A stretch of 64,000 bases of DNA. Origin: Parapedobacter sp037190485. GTDB lineage: Bacteria; Bacteroidota; Bacteroidia; Sphingobacteriales; Sphingobacteriaceae. Positions 16,725-25,685 of the stretch are shown piece after piece; the stretch's first letter is position 1, and every line of letters begins with the position of its first letter. Both the position numbers and the translations under genes were made by a program. The stretch lies in assembly GCA_037190485.1 (NCBI GenBank), contig JBBCJB010000004.1:1-64000 (forward strand), in the 5' to 3' direction. The notes under the pieces were generated by a model. The model saw only the letters and a list, made by a program, of their open reading frames with translations. It was not told the DNA's origin and did not search any database.

Positions 16725-18401
16725 TCACCAACCTTTATTCTGTTCCATCGTCGGGTTGGTCGCCATCTCGTTGGCCGGTATCGGATACAATAGGTACTTC
16801 GCGTCGAACGGAACGATATTGTTCGCTTCCGTGCGGCCTTGAGACCACGTCCCGCCCGCATAGGTTGGCAAACCGGGTGCGACCGTTGGCAGGAACGTGC
16901 CGAACTGATGTTCATACATGGTTTTCCCTGTATCGCGATACCGCATCCTGACCAGATCGAACCAGCGGTTGAACTCGCCAACGAATTCGAGGCCCCGTTC
17001 GTCGAAAACCTTCAAGCGGAAGTCTTCCTTCGTGGGCACATCGACAACACTGATGTCGGCGGGTGTGGCCCGTTCGTTTCCGTCGGCGTTGCGGGCACGT
17101 TGCCTGACCGCATTGAACGCCTCAAAAGCCGATTCGGTGGGTCCATTCAATTCATTTTCTGCCTCCGCCTTGATCAGGTAGATTTCTGACAATCGCAGCA
17201 GGTAAAGGTCGTTTTCATGCCCATCATTGCTCAATCCATCCGGATCGATGTATTTGTGGATATAGGCCTGTGATTCCGTGACCCCATTGCCTTCGGGAAC
17301 GAGTGGGTACACGTATCGACGCCGGTTCTGGTGATCGATCCACGTAAGCAGGAAAGACTTTTCCACCCGGTAATCGCCGACGTAATCGCCAGCAAGGTAT
17401 CTTTCGATAAACCACGGATGCACTTTCACGGCACCGCCCCCCCTACCTGATGTCGAACCGGTCGAGTTTGGGAGCGAATTCGGTAAAAAATCCTGTGGCA
17501 GTGCCGATCCTTCGCCCGCGGAAGTGACGTTGGTCGGATCGCGCTTGAATCCGATACCGAAAACGACCTCGCTGTAGTTGTTTCGTTCTTCTGCCAAATC
17601 CCAGAGGTCTCCGTAGTCACTTACCAGCTGGTATTCGCCTGACACCAGCAGTTCGTCCGCGGCATCCTTCGCGTTGCGGTAATGTTCGATTGCCTCCGTA
17701 CCCCTGCCGCTCAGATCCAGGTAGTTCGCGTAGGTCAGGTAGCTTTTGGCCAAGTAGCCTGTCGCGGCGCCTTTCGTGGCGCGGTACAGCGGCGTGGCCG
17801 AACGGCCGTTGAGTGATTCCGCTGCGAAGCGCAAATCCTCGAAAATCGATGCATACACCTCATCCACTGTATTGCGCGGCAGGTAGAAATCGCTGCTGCC
17901 GTCGGCAACGTGATCCCAGATAGGTACCCCGCCCCACATCTGTACCAACAGGAAATAGCAAAACGCCCTCAGGAAGCGTGCCTCGCCGGCAGCCTGCTTT
18001 TCATACGCGGGCGACAGCTCCAGCTTTTCCAGGTAATTGAGCACCGCGTTCGCATTGCTGATACAGACATAGATCGTGGCCCAGACCTGGAAATTCGGCG
18101 CGAAACCGGAATTATTGCCTACTTTAGACCCATAGGTACCCATGGCCGTCCCTTGGACGGAGGTCAGGTCATCGGCATAAGCGGTAACCATCCGCCGGAT
18201 GTCGCGCTGGAACAGCTGCGGGTAGTTCAACTGGGCATATGCACCGAAAAGCGCGTAATCGACATCGGTCGAACTTTTGATGGTGTTATCCGGGTTGGCC
18301 AACGAATAAATCGTTTCGTCCAGACTGCAGGAGCTGGCCAAGAGGCAGCACAAAAGGCACGCAGAGACGTACCGGGCCTTACTTGCAAGTTTTCTCATCA
18401 C
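16725..18401 (-). CDS. SusD/RagB family outer-membrane glycan-binding lipoprotein
   Basis: 558-residue lipoprotein with lipobox LLASSC after an N-terminal hydrophobic stretch; the cysteine anchors it in the outer membrane, surface-exposed in this family. The N-terminal TPR-like helical core includes EARFLRAFCYFLLVQMWGGVPIW, the classic SusD segment, and the C-terminus has the usual ERGLEFVGEFNRWFDLVRM. It caps the SusC transporter encoded 3 bases upstream in the operon and delivers oligosaccharides to it. Full length. Confidence 0.95.
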   Translation of the reverse strand: MMRKLASKARYVSACLLCCLLASSCSLDETIYSLANPDNTIKSSTDVDYALFGAYAQLNYPQLFQRDIRRMVTAYADDLTSVQGTAMGTYGSKVGNNSGFAPNFQVWATIYVCISNANAVLNYLEKLELSPAYEKQAAGEARFLRAFCYFLLVQMWGGVPIWDHVADGSSDFYLPRNTVDEVYASIFEDLRFAAESLNGRSATPLYRATKGAATGYLAKSYLTYANYLDLSGRGTEAIEHYRNAKDAADELLVSGEYQLVSDYGDLWDLAEERNNYSEVVFGIGFKRDPTNVTSAGEGSALPQDFLPNSLPNSTGSTSGRGGGAVKVHPWFIERYLAGDYVGDYRVEKSFLLTWIDHQNRRRYVYPLVPEGNGVTESQAYIHKYIDPDGLSNDGHENDLYLLRLSEIYLIKAEAENELNGPTESAFEAFNAVRQRARNADGNERATPADISVVDVPTKEDFRLKVFDERGLEFVGEFNRWFDLVRMRYRDTGKTMYEHQFGTFLPTVAPGLPTYAGGTWSQGRTEANNIVPFDAKYLLYPIPANEMATNPTMEQNKGW

Positions 18402-18404
18402 GGG

Positions 18405-21400
18405 TTAAAAATTAAGGTTAGCACCAAACGAAAATGTACGCGTCTGCGGATAGGTACCGTTATCTACACCGGGCGTTAGCGCGTTATTGAAATTGGCACT
18501 TACTTCCGGATCGTAGCCCGAATAATCGGTAAACGTCAATAGATTGGTAGCGGTGGCAAATAGCCGCACGCTTTTCAACCACTCCACGGCCTTTATGGGC
18601 ACGGTGTAACTGATATTCACGTTCTTCAAACGGACGTAGGAGGCATCCTCCACGATGAAATCCGAAAACCGGCTATTGAAATATCCACCCAAAGCCACCG
18701 CACGCGGATACCTGTCGCTGGTTCCCTCACCTCGCCAGCGTCCATCCCACGCTACCTTGCTGATGTTGTATTGATTGGCACTGTTCATCGCATCCAGGCG
18801 GAAACGGTTCAAGTTAGCGACTTCGTTGCCGATACTGCCCTGAAAAAGGAAAGACAGCGATAGGCGCTTCCAAGAAAAGCTATTGGTTATCCCGAACACG
18901 TAATCCGGATACGGGTTACCGACAATGGTCCGATCGTCGCTGGTGATGGCGTTGTCTCCATTGAGGTCGACGAACCGGAAATCACCTGGCTTGGCGGAGT
19001 TCGCTTCGGGACCATCCGCCACTTCCTGGGCATTCTGGTAGATGCCGTCGATCCGGTAACCATAGAACGCGCCGATCTGGCTGCCCAGCATCGCCACATG
19101 GATGGGTTGATCCAGCATGGCGCCAAAATTCAGGTAATTCGGTCCGAAAATAATCCCTTGGTCGCCCAACGGGCCGAGGTCTGCCATCTGATTCCGATTA
19201 AAGGAAATATTGCCATTGATCCGCCATTTCAAGGATTTTGACAAGACCTGGGCGGTAAGGTCGAGTTCCACCCCGCTGTTGGTTACGGCACCCGCGTTGG
19301 CAGTATACGTCTTGAAACCGGTAGCGGTAGGGATGGGCAATTGGATCAGCAGGTTCTCCGTCCGCTTACGGTAATAATTCACCTCGAGCGCATAGCGGTT
19401 CTTGAGTACCCCAAAATCCAATCCAGCATTCAACTGTTGGGTTATTTCCCAACCCAACTGCGGATTTGCGATATTATTCAGGATGTAACCCTTCACGATG
19501 GCATCGCCGATCACCGTCGTGCTGCTTACACCCGAATTGAGTGTCGCCGCGGTCGATCCGATGCCTACGGATTGATTGCCCGACACACCGTAGCTACCCC
19601 TGATCTTCAGGGTCGAGACAACGGGATGTCCTTTCAGGAATTCCTCTTCGTTGATGTTCCAGCCCACCGCCGCCGAGGGGAAAAAAGCCCACTTGTTTCC
19701 AGCGGCCAGCCTGGTGGACCCATCGGCCCGACCCGTCAGCGTAAATAGGTATTTCCCCTGCAGGCTGTAGTTTATCCTCCCGAGAACGGATGCCAATGCC
19801 GATTCTTGGTAACTGGTAGTCGTCGCACCGGGCGCATTGCCCGATTGGAAACTGTAGAAAGTCAGGTTGTCGTTGGGAAAATCGGACGTGCTCGTGCCCA
19901 TCGAACTGTTCTTCCACTGCTGCCAGGTATAACCCAGCACGGCATTGACCCTGCTTTTGCCAAGGTCCTTGTCGAAGTTGAGCGTAAACTCCGACAGGTA
20001 ATTGAAATTGTTGTTCTGGCTTCGATACGCATACCCCTTCCGTTGGTTCCCAACCAAGGTGCCCCGCGGGTGGTACGCCTGCCTCAATCCATTCGACAGG
20101 TTGCCCCCGAAGTTCATGTTAAGCGAAAGCGCCTTCGTCAGGTTCAGCTTCCCGGTCAGGTTTCCGTAGAACAGGTTGCTATCGTACTGGTCCCTGATCA
20201 GGTTCACGATGGTCAGCGGATTCGATTCGAGATTCTGGTTGATGTCGCCATCGGCATTGTAAGGCTCGCGAAATGGCGCGAACAGCAACGCGCTGGTCAC
20301 GACGTTGGCCGAAATCGACCCGGTCGAAGACGAGTTCACCGATAAATTGGTGGTCGATTTCGAAGCGCTCAGGTTCAATCCAAGCGTCAGGTATTTGGAT
20401 AGTTCCCTATCCAGGTTTACCCGAATGCCAGCCCGGTTAAAAGCTGAGTTTTTGATTACGCCATTTTGGTCGGTATAATTACCGGCAACGGCGTATTTTG
20501 TCCTGGCGTCTCCTCCTCGCACGGTCAACTGATAATTATTGCTCGGCGCTACTCGATAAACCTCTTGCTGCCAGTCGTTATTCGTTTTGCGATAAACCTC
20601 CAATTGCTCGTCTGTCCACCCCGGTGGCAATGCCACACTTGAATTTTGCGACGCCTCCCTGATGAATGAGATGAATTCGTCCGTGTTCAGCACCTCGATT
20701 TCCCTACCCACCTGGCTGATATCCGAGCGGTAGTTGAACTCCACATTGTCCTCCCCCACTTTGCCTCGCTTGGTGGTGATCAACACCACGCCATTCGCGC
20801 CCCTCGAGCCGTAAATGGCCGTTGCGGAAGCATCCTTCAAGATCTCGATGGATTCGATCTCATTCGGGTCGATGTTGGCCAGGGGGTTCATGGTGGGCTG
20901 TGCCGTGATGGCGTTGCCGTCGCCGCCGGAAGTTATCCGGCTGTTGCCCGGATCGACCGGGTAACCGTCTATCACGATCAGCGGCTGGTTGCCGCTGGTA
21001 GAATTGGCTCCCCTGACCAGGAAATTGATACCCGCGGCGGGGCCTCCGGAACTTTGGGTCACCTGCACGCCTGAAACCCTGCCCTGAAGCACCTGCTCCA
21101 CCGAATTCATCGGGTTGTCCCTGACGTCTGTTGGGGTAAATTTAGAGACGGCACCGGTCAAATCACGCTTCCTGACCGAACCGTAACCCAGTACCACCAC
21201 TTCGTCCATTTCGATCATATCGTCTTCCAGCACCACTTCTATCGTAGTACGATCGCCAACGCTGACCTCTTTATTCACCTTGCCCAAATACCAGAATTCC
21301 AGCACATCCTGGTTGCCGCTGGCTACGACACTGAACCGCCCGTCATCGCCAGAAACGACTTGGGTGGACGTGTTTTTCCAATTGATTACGACACCACCCA

Positions 21401-21533
21401 TCGGCGAGCCATTGCTATCCACCACTCTTCCCGAAACAATCCGTTGTGCGATGGCCGTCGACGGTATCACTTGACAGCACATGCCAAGAAAGGCAACGAG
21501 CACAATGCCACTTAATTTTATGGTCAACTTCAT
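18405..21533 (-). CDS. SusC/RagA family TonB-linked outer-membrane protein
   Basis: TonB-dependent transporter of about 1040 residues. Start chosen at 21533 (MKLTIKLSGIVLVAFLGMCC), which opens the signal peptide; an ATG 24 bases upstream overlaps the stop of the BNR gene. After the signal there is a carboxypeptidase-regulatory-like domain (ISGRVVDSNGSP region, ~35-110), the TonB-box-like VVLGYGSVRKRDLTGAV, a plug with ILKDASATAIYGSRGANGV, and the beta-barrel ending in aromatic-terminated FGANLNF. There is no STN domain, so signalling to a FecR/sigma pair is not expected; regulation is more likely by the adjacent LacI protein. Pairs with the SusD encoded next. Confidence 0.95.
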   Translation of the reverse strand: MKLTIKLSGIVLVAFLGMCCQVIPSTAIAQRIVSGRVVDSNGSPMGGVVINWKNTSTQVVSGDDGRFSVVASGNQDVLEFWYLGKVNKEVSVGDRTTIEVVLEDDMIEMDEVVVLGYGSVRKRDLTGAVSKFTPTDVRDNPMNSVEQVLQGRVSGVQVTQSSGGPAAGINFLVRGANSTSGNQPLIVIDGYPVDPGNSRITSGGDGNAITAQPTMNPLANIDPNEIESIEILKDASATAIYGSRGANGVVLITTKRGKVGEDNVEFNYRSDISQVGREIEVLNTDEFISFIREASQNSSVALPPGWTDEQLEVYRKTNNDWQQEVYRVAPSNNYQLTVRGGDARTKYAVAGNYTDQNGVIKNSAFNRAGIRVNLDRELSKYLTLGLNLSASKSTTNLSVNSSSTGSISANVVTSALLFAPFREPYNADGDINQNLESNPLTIVNLIRDQYDSNLFYGNLTGKLNLTKALSLNMNFGGNLSNGLRQAYHPRGTLVGNQRKGYAYRSQNNNFNYLSEFTLNFDKDLGKSRVNAVLGYTWQQWKNSSMGTSTSDFPNDNLTFYSFQSGNAPGATTTSYQESALASVLGRINYSLQGKYLFTLTGRADGSTRLAAGNKWAFFPSAAVGWNINEEEFLKGHPVVSTLKIRGSYGVSGNQSVGIGSTAATLNSGVSSTTVIGDAIVKGYILNNIANPQLGWEITQQLNAGLDFGVLKNRYALEVNYYRKRTENLLIQLPIPTATGFKTYTANAGAVTNSGVELDLTAQVLSKSLKWRINGNISFNRNQMADLGPLGDQGIIFGPNYLNFGAMLDQPIHVAMLGSQIGAFYGYRIDGIYQNAQEVADGPEANSAKPGDFRFVDLNGDNAITSDDRTIVGNPYPDYVFGITNSFSWKRLSLSFLFQGSIGNEVANLNRFRLDAMNSANQYNISKVAWDGRWRGEGTSDRYPRAVALGGYFNSRFSDFIVEDASYVRLKNVNISYTVPIKAVEWLKSVRLFATATNLLTFTDYSGYDPEVSANFNNALTPGVDNGTYPQTRTFSFGANLNF

Positions 21534-21556
21534 AGTTATGTTTTTGAACGAAATCA

Positions 21557-23251
21557 TCAGTCTACCCTGGTTTCAACGCTCGAGCTATCGATTACGAAAG
21601 CAGATCCCGGTTTCGCCGTGATTCCACTGTACGTATTTTCGCCCAGGAAAGCACGAATCGGCCCGACGGGCGACAACGGAATCGAGGTGAATGCGCCGCC
21701 GTTCACGCTTAATTTGGTGGTGCCCCCACCCGTCACGAACTCCAGATCGGTCCATCCCGAATATGTCCCACAACTGATTTCAACCGCACCCCCTAGCCAT
21801 TTCTTCAGGATCACATCCCCATTCACCGCAATCACCTTTACCGAAGGCTCATCAGTCGATAGGATCGTCTGCCTATTGCCCGACTCGACCTTAAAGGACA
21901 ATCGAATCGTTATTTCGTCCGTATCCGCATTGTTTGCATCCAAATCAAGTCCTGCAGAACTGTAGTCGTCGTGGAAACGCAGTACGTTCCTACTGTCGAC
22001 GGTAGCTGGTTCCACATGCCCGCGCGGGGTACGCGGAAAGATATAATATACATTATCCTGGGGCAACGGATGTATCTTGGCAACCTTCGTTTGCCTTGTT
22101 GCTGGGTTATTGGACGCTTCCCAGGTATAAATCACCGCCGCGGTATCATCTTTCAGGCCAATCTGTGGATAGTCACTCACATTCACGACATCGGACGCGG
22201 CGAAATTAACCCCTGGCGTGAAATTGAAACCATTGCCCCTATTGAAAAAAAGCGTTAGGTTCCTCCGATTCGTCCGGATATTCGTGTCGGTTACAGCCCA
22301 GTCGTTATGGGCTAGCATATTCCTATCGCCGCGTGTCAACGCGTGCATCCTGCTCATCGACGTCTCTATCGGCACGAAAACCTGCGGTACCGTCCAATGC
22401 TCGCCCCCGTCGATGCTCACGGAAAACTTCAGGTTCTGCTTTGGATTGAGCGGTACTCCCTGACGATTATTTCGCGCGACCATATTCAGTATCCCAGGTC
22501 TTGGCTCCCAGACCGTGGCCTCCCATTGGTTCGTATCGTTTATTTTCGTACCTTCTGAATGCGCCCACGTTGCCCCATTGTCATCCGAGTAAATCACCGA
22601 ATCCAACTTGAACCGGTTAAAAAACGGTAGGCCGTCCATCCGGCGCAACGTAACGGGCACAACGACCCTTCCCGAGTCCAACACCAAGCCATTGTTTCCT
22701 GCAAAAACGGACCATGCATAGCCGTCAAAAAATGGCAAGTCATATTGCGCTCCGGTCCCTGTTGGCCCGTACAGCTTGTGGTTCTGCCACAAACCCGTAG
22801 AAGAAGTGAGCCTGGAGAGATAACACGTATTCAGCACCATCCATAGGCATTGCAGTTCGCCATCCACGATCACCAACGACGGTTGGTAATGCTGTTCGGA
22901 TGGCGCGGCCGTCACCGGATTTGACGATCCCGCCGAAGTGGTGAACACCGCTATCGGCGTTGTCCACGTGGCCAGGTCGAAACTAGTGCTTTGCCAAATC
23001 CGTTGCCCCGCGGCTTCCGTTCCGTCGTCCCACAGCGCGATCCAGCGATCCTGGAACCAGACGATTGTCGCGTCGTGGCTTTGGTTGGCGGTTACGGTGT
23101 AAATGTCGACGGTGGGATTATACACCACATAGTTCCGCCATACAGACTTGCTTCCAGCCGCGAACATCCTGAGTGTACGCTTTTCGCAACCGGGCAAGAG
23201 TACTCCTCCGGTGAGTGCAGCAATCGCTGTTAAAAATTCATTCCGTTTCAT
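21557..23251 (-). CDS. BNR/sialidase-fold lipoprotein with LamG-like C-terminus
   Basis: 564 residues from ATG 23251 (MKRNEFLTAIAALTGGVLLPGC); the LLPGC lipobox marks a lipoprotein and supports this start over one 33 bases upstream. The beta-propeller part contains YSDDNGATW and SVSIDGGEHW, degenerate Asp boxes. The C-terminal ~150 residues (VKVIAVNGDVILKKWLGG, IRAFLGENTYSG) resemble a concanavalin-like lectin domain. It is the first gene of the PUL operon, upstream of susC, an unusual place for an enzyme, so it may act as a surface glycan-binding protein or a surface exo-hydrolase. Function not settled. Confidence 0.72.
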   Translation of the reverse strand: MKRNEFLTAIAALTGGVLLPGCEKRTLRMFAAGSKSVWRNYVVYNPTVDIYTVTANQSHDATIVWFQDRWIALWDDGTEAAGQRIWQSTSFDLATWTTPIAVFTTSAGSSNPVTAAPSEQHYQPSLVIVDGELQCLWMVLNTCYLSRLTSSTGLWQNHKLYGPTGTGAQYDLPFFDGYAWSVFAGNNGLVLDSGRVVVPVTLRRMDGLPFFNRFKLDSVIYSDDNGATWAHSEGTKINDTNQWEATVWEPRPGILNMVARNNRQGVPLNPKQNLKFSVSIDGGEHWTVPQVFVPIETSMSRMHALTRGDRNMLAHNDWAVTDTNIRTNRRNLTLFFNRGNGFNFTPGVNFAASDVVNVSDYPQIGLKDDTAAVIYTWEASNNPATRQTKVAKIHPLPQDNVYYIFPRTPRGHVEPATVDSRNVLRFHDDYSSAGLDLDANNADTDEITIRLSFKVESGNRQTILSTDEPSVKVIAVNGDVILKKWLGGAVEISCGTYSGWTDLEFVTGGGTTKLSVNGGAFTSIPLSPVGPIRAFLGENTYSGITAKPGSAFVIDSSSVETRVD

Positions 23252-23353
23252 ACTAGGTATTATCTTTGATTCAACATAATTCATCCACCAATTGGTTGGA
23301 CAATGATAGCCAGATTAATTTTGACGCGGGCATGCCGGCCGTATGAAAACGTT

Positions 23354-23370
23354 GCCGGAAACGTTTCGAT
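23354..23370. promoter_or_regulatory. Palindromic LacI-type operator candidate
   Basis: The perfect 10-base palindrome GAAACGTTTC at 23358-23367, preceded by a half-similar AAAACGTT at 23347-23354, lies in the 171-base divergent interval between the PUL operon and the lacI-type gene. Central CG palindromes of this form are typical LacI-family operators. A candidate -7 box TACCTTTA for the lacI-type gene is at 23393-23400. Confidence 0.55.
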
Positions 23371-23422
23371 AGGAAATTCGGATTTTTCTTCTTACCTTTA
23401 GTCAGTACAAATCCAACCGATT

Positions 23423-24454
23423 ATGTCCTCAATGCACACCAAACAACCCACCATCGTGGATATCGCCGTCAGGCTGAACCTGTCGATATCCACCGTTTCA
23501 CGGGCATTGCGCGATGCGCCAGACGTCAATCCGGCCACGAAACGATCGGTTTTGGATATGGCCGAAAAAATAGGCTATGAACCCAATACGGTCGCCGCGA
23601 GCCTCAGGAAAAACAAGACCAACATCATCGGCATCATCGTACCCGAGTTCGTGCAGGCCTATTTCCCAAGCGTGATCCTGGGTGTACAGGATGTCGTTAA
23701 CGACGCTGGCTACAAACTGATGATCTGTCAATCGAATGAATCAGTCGAATTGGAGGAGAAGAACCTGCAAGCACTGATCGCCAGCCGCGTGGATGGACTT
23801 ATCATGGCCCTGAGTCGCGAGACCGATCATTACGAACACATCATAAAAGTACAGGGAAAAACGCCGATCGTGTTCTTCAACCGAGTGGCCGATGAATTGA
23901 CGGGATCCAAGGTACTTGTCGATGATTATGGGGGTGCCTTCCAAGCTGTCGAACACCTGATATCCTTGGGGCATCGCAGGATTGCACATTTAGCGGGGCC
24001 GGAAAACCTGACCATGAGCGAAAATCGCCTGAATGGTTATCTTGACGCGTTGAAGAAGCATGGGATCGCGGTAGACACGCGGCTAATCAAGCATGCCGAT
24101 TTCATCGATGACAAGGCGCTGTCCTGTACGCAGGAATTGTTGGATTTGCGCGATCGACCCGACGCCATTTTCGCCGTGAATGACCCAACCGCGATCCAGG
24201 CGCTCATTTGCGTCAAACGGAATGGACTCCGCATCCCCGAAGACATCGCCTTGGTCGGTTTCTCCAACGCGCCGCATAGCGCCTTCGTGGACCCTCCCCT
24301 TACCTCGGTGGTACAGCCCACCTTCCAGATCGGGCAAACGGCGGCCGAACTACTGTTGCGGAATATCGAACAGGGAGATACTTACCTACCTGAAACTCGT
24401 ATCCTGAAAACGAACTTGCACATCAGGCAATCCACCAAACCGGGGGATTCGTAA
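23423..24454 (+). CDS. LacI family transcriptional regulator
   Basis: 343 residues: an N-terminal LacI helix-turn-helix (PTIVDIAVRLNLSISTVSRALR, of which IVDIAVRLNLSISTVSRAL is the HTH core) with hinge helix text NTVAASLRKNKTNIIGIIVP, then a periplasmic-binding-protein-like sensor domain (residues ~65-330) including DGLIMALSRE and IFAVNDPTAIQAL. Cytosolic sugar-responsive regulator, divergently placed to the ten-gene PUL with a palindromic operator between. It most likely controls the PUL in response to a released sugar. Full length. Confidence 0.93.
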   Translation: MSSMHTKQPTIVDIAVRLNLSISTVSRALRDAPDVNPATKRSVLDMAEKIGYEPNTVAASLRKNKTNIIGIIVPEFVQAYFPSVILGVQDVVNDAGYKLMICQSNESVELEEKNLQALIASRVDGLIMALSRETDHYEHIIKVQGKTPIVFFNRVADELTGSKVLVDDYGGAFQAVEHLISLGHRRIAHLAGPENLTMSENRLNGYLDALKKHGIAVDTRLIKHADFIDDKALSCTQELLDLRDRPDAIFAVNDPTAIQALICVKRNGLRIPEDIALVGFSNAPHSAFVDPPLTSVVQPTFQIGQTAAELLLRNIEQGDTYLPETRILKTNLHIRQSTKPGDS

Positions 24455-24485
24455 ATTGGGCGGCATTTTCGTGTGCTAACCTCAC

Positions 24486-24560
24486 TCCCATCCGCGTCGA
24501 TACCCTTCGTTCCGGCAGGGCTATCGAGGTAGGCGCATGGCGGTGGTGCCCCGGGGTCTC
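24486..24560 (-). pseudogene. Second remnant of the XRE-regulator 3' end
   Basis: The minus strand contains GGCACCACCGCCATGCGC (the codons for G-T-T-A-M-R). A deletion of about 28 bases follows, and then text translating to Y-L-D-S-P-A-G-T-K-G-I-D-A-D-G-S-E. This aligns with the intact regulator tail NYVDGPVGTKDIAADEG at 25686-26342. The parts are in different frames and no start is present, so it is a decayed fragment. The rest of the 24455-24685 interval holds an AT-rich promoter region for the next gene. Confidence 0.68.
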
Positions 24561-24651
24561 CCTTAGCAGACACACGGATTCTTCCCAACGAGCGACGTTG
24601 AAAATATTTTTCTGTTTTAAAGAAAAATTTCCTAATATTATAGAATTTAAA

Positions 24652-24659
24652 TACATTTG
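24652..24659 (+). promoter_or_regulatory. -7 box in front of the rpn-like gene
   Basis: TACATTTG matches TAnnTTTG and lies in an AT-rich stretch 26 bases before the ATG at 24686. No convincing -33 element is seen. Confidence 0.4.
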
Positions 24660-24685
24660 AATCGTAAAATCAAATTGTATTTATC

Positions 24686-25624
24686 ATGGATTCACTTGAC
24701 CGAGAACCCGACAAGGAAGGCGGCGGTACCGAGAACCACCGGTTCGATAAAATCCTCCGGCAGAACATGCCGGTTATTTTCCCGGCACTCATGGAAAAAG
24801 TGTTTGGCCTGCACATCGTCGAACATACGCCGTTAAAGGACAAATTGCAAACGACCAAGCAGCTGGAAGTGGACGCGCTGGAAAAGGTGAAGGATGCCGA
24901 AGGCAATACCTTCATCATCCATTTGGAGGCGCAAACGACCAACGACTGCGCCATCCCCATACGGTTGCTGGAATACCGCGCCATGCTGAACCGGATCCAT
25001 GGCCTATTGGTACGGCAATACGTACTGTACCTTGGCGATGGCGCGATGACCATGAGCGACCGCATCAATGAGCCAGACCTCCACTTTGCCTACAGGCTGA
25101 TTGATTTCTCGACATTGCCGCACGAATGGTTCCTTTCGTCGGCACATATCGAGGAACAGCTTCTGGCAGTACTCGGTGATTTGGGAAACAAGGAGCCGAC
25201 GACGGTGGTCGAGGAATTGGTGTCGGCGATCGACCGGCAGTCCGTTGAACGAGGAGTCAAGATAAAATATTTCAAACAGTTGCGTATATTGTCCCAGTTG
25301 CGTAGTTTCGCCTTGCACTCAGTTTTTAATGGCAGGCGAGAGCTCGCATAAATTGGCATTTGCTTATGCCAATTCATAGCTCGGTTTACCAATAATAAGG
25401 AAGTGAGGGATATCATGTTGAATACAGCTTCATTTTTTAAAGTCGAAAAGGACCCGTTTTACAAGCAAGGCGAAGAAAAAGGCGCTGAACAAAAAAGCTA
25501 CGACGTCGTGGAAAATCTGATTGTGAAGTTAGGTTTCAATGACGAACAGGCGGCCGATGTCGCCGAAGTGTCCATTGACTTCGTCAAGAAAGTCCGCGCT
25601 GACTTGAATAAGAAAAAGAAATAG
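24686..25624 (+). pseudogene. Rpn-family recombination-promoting nuclease, interrupted
   Basis: The first part (221 codons, to TAA at 25349-25351) is an Rpn/PD-(D/E)XK-type protein: it opens with a helical N-terminus, then KQLEVDALEKVKDAEGNTFIIHLEAQTT, where D...E-x-Q replaces the D...E-x-K of the nuclease core. The reading frame resumes in the same phase after the stop and gives the typical Rpn C-terminus DPFYKQGEEKGAEQKSYDVV...FVKKVRADLNKKK, ending at 25624. The break coincides with a palindromic sequence at about 25336-25386. The N-terminal product may still be made. These genes are multi-copy and mobile-like in Bacteroidota; the usual role is DNA cleavage that promotes RecA-independent recombination. 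Confidence 0.72.
25336..25386. repeat. Palindromic insert in the rpn-like gene
   Basis: AATTGGCAT at 25351-25359 and ATGCCAATT at 25366-25374 form a perfect 9-base inverted repeat with loop TTGCTT; flanking GAGCTCGCAT and CATAGCTC partly extend the arms. The stop codon that breaks the rpn-like frame lies at the left arm. The translated text across it is unlike Rpn proteins, which suggests a short mobile palindrome (REP or MITE-like) was inserted. Confidence 0.6.
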
Positions 25625-25650
25625 CGGATTTCTTCTGCGAATAGTTATCC

Positions 25651-25678
25651 AGCCATACCCGAAAGGTATGGCTTTTTT
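25651..25678. terminator. Rho-independent terminator
   Basis: AGCCATACC (25651-25659) pairs with GGTATGGCT (25665-25673) over a CGAAA loop, and the plus strand continues into a run of six Ts. It ends the rpn-like transcript. The convergent XRE gene stops 8 bases beyond. Confidence 0.85.
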
Positions 25679-25685
25679 CGTGCCC

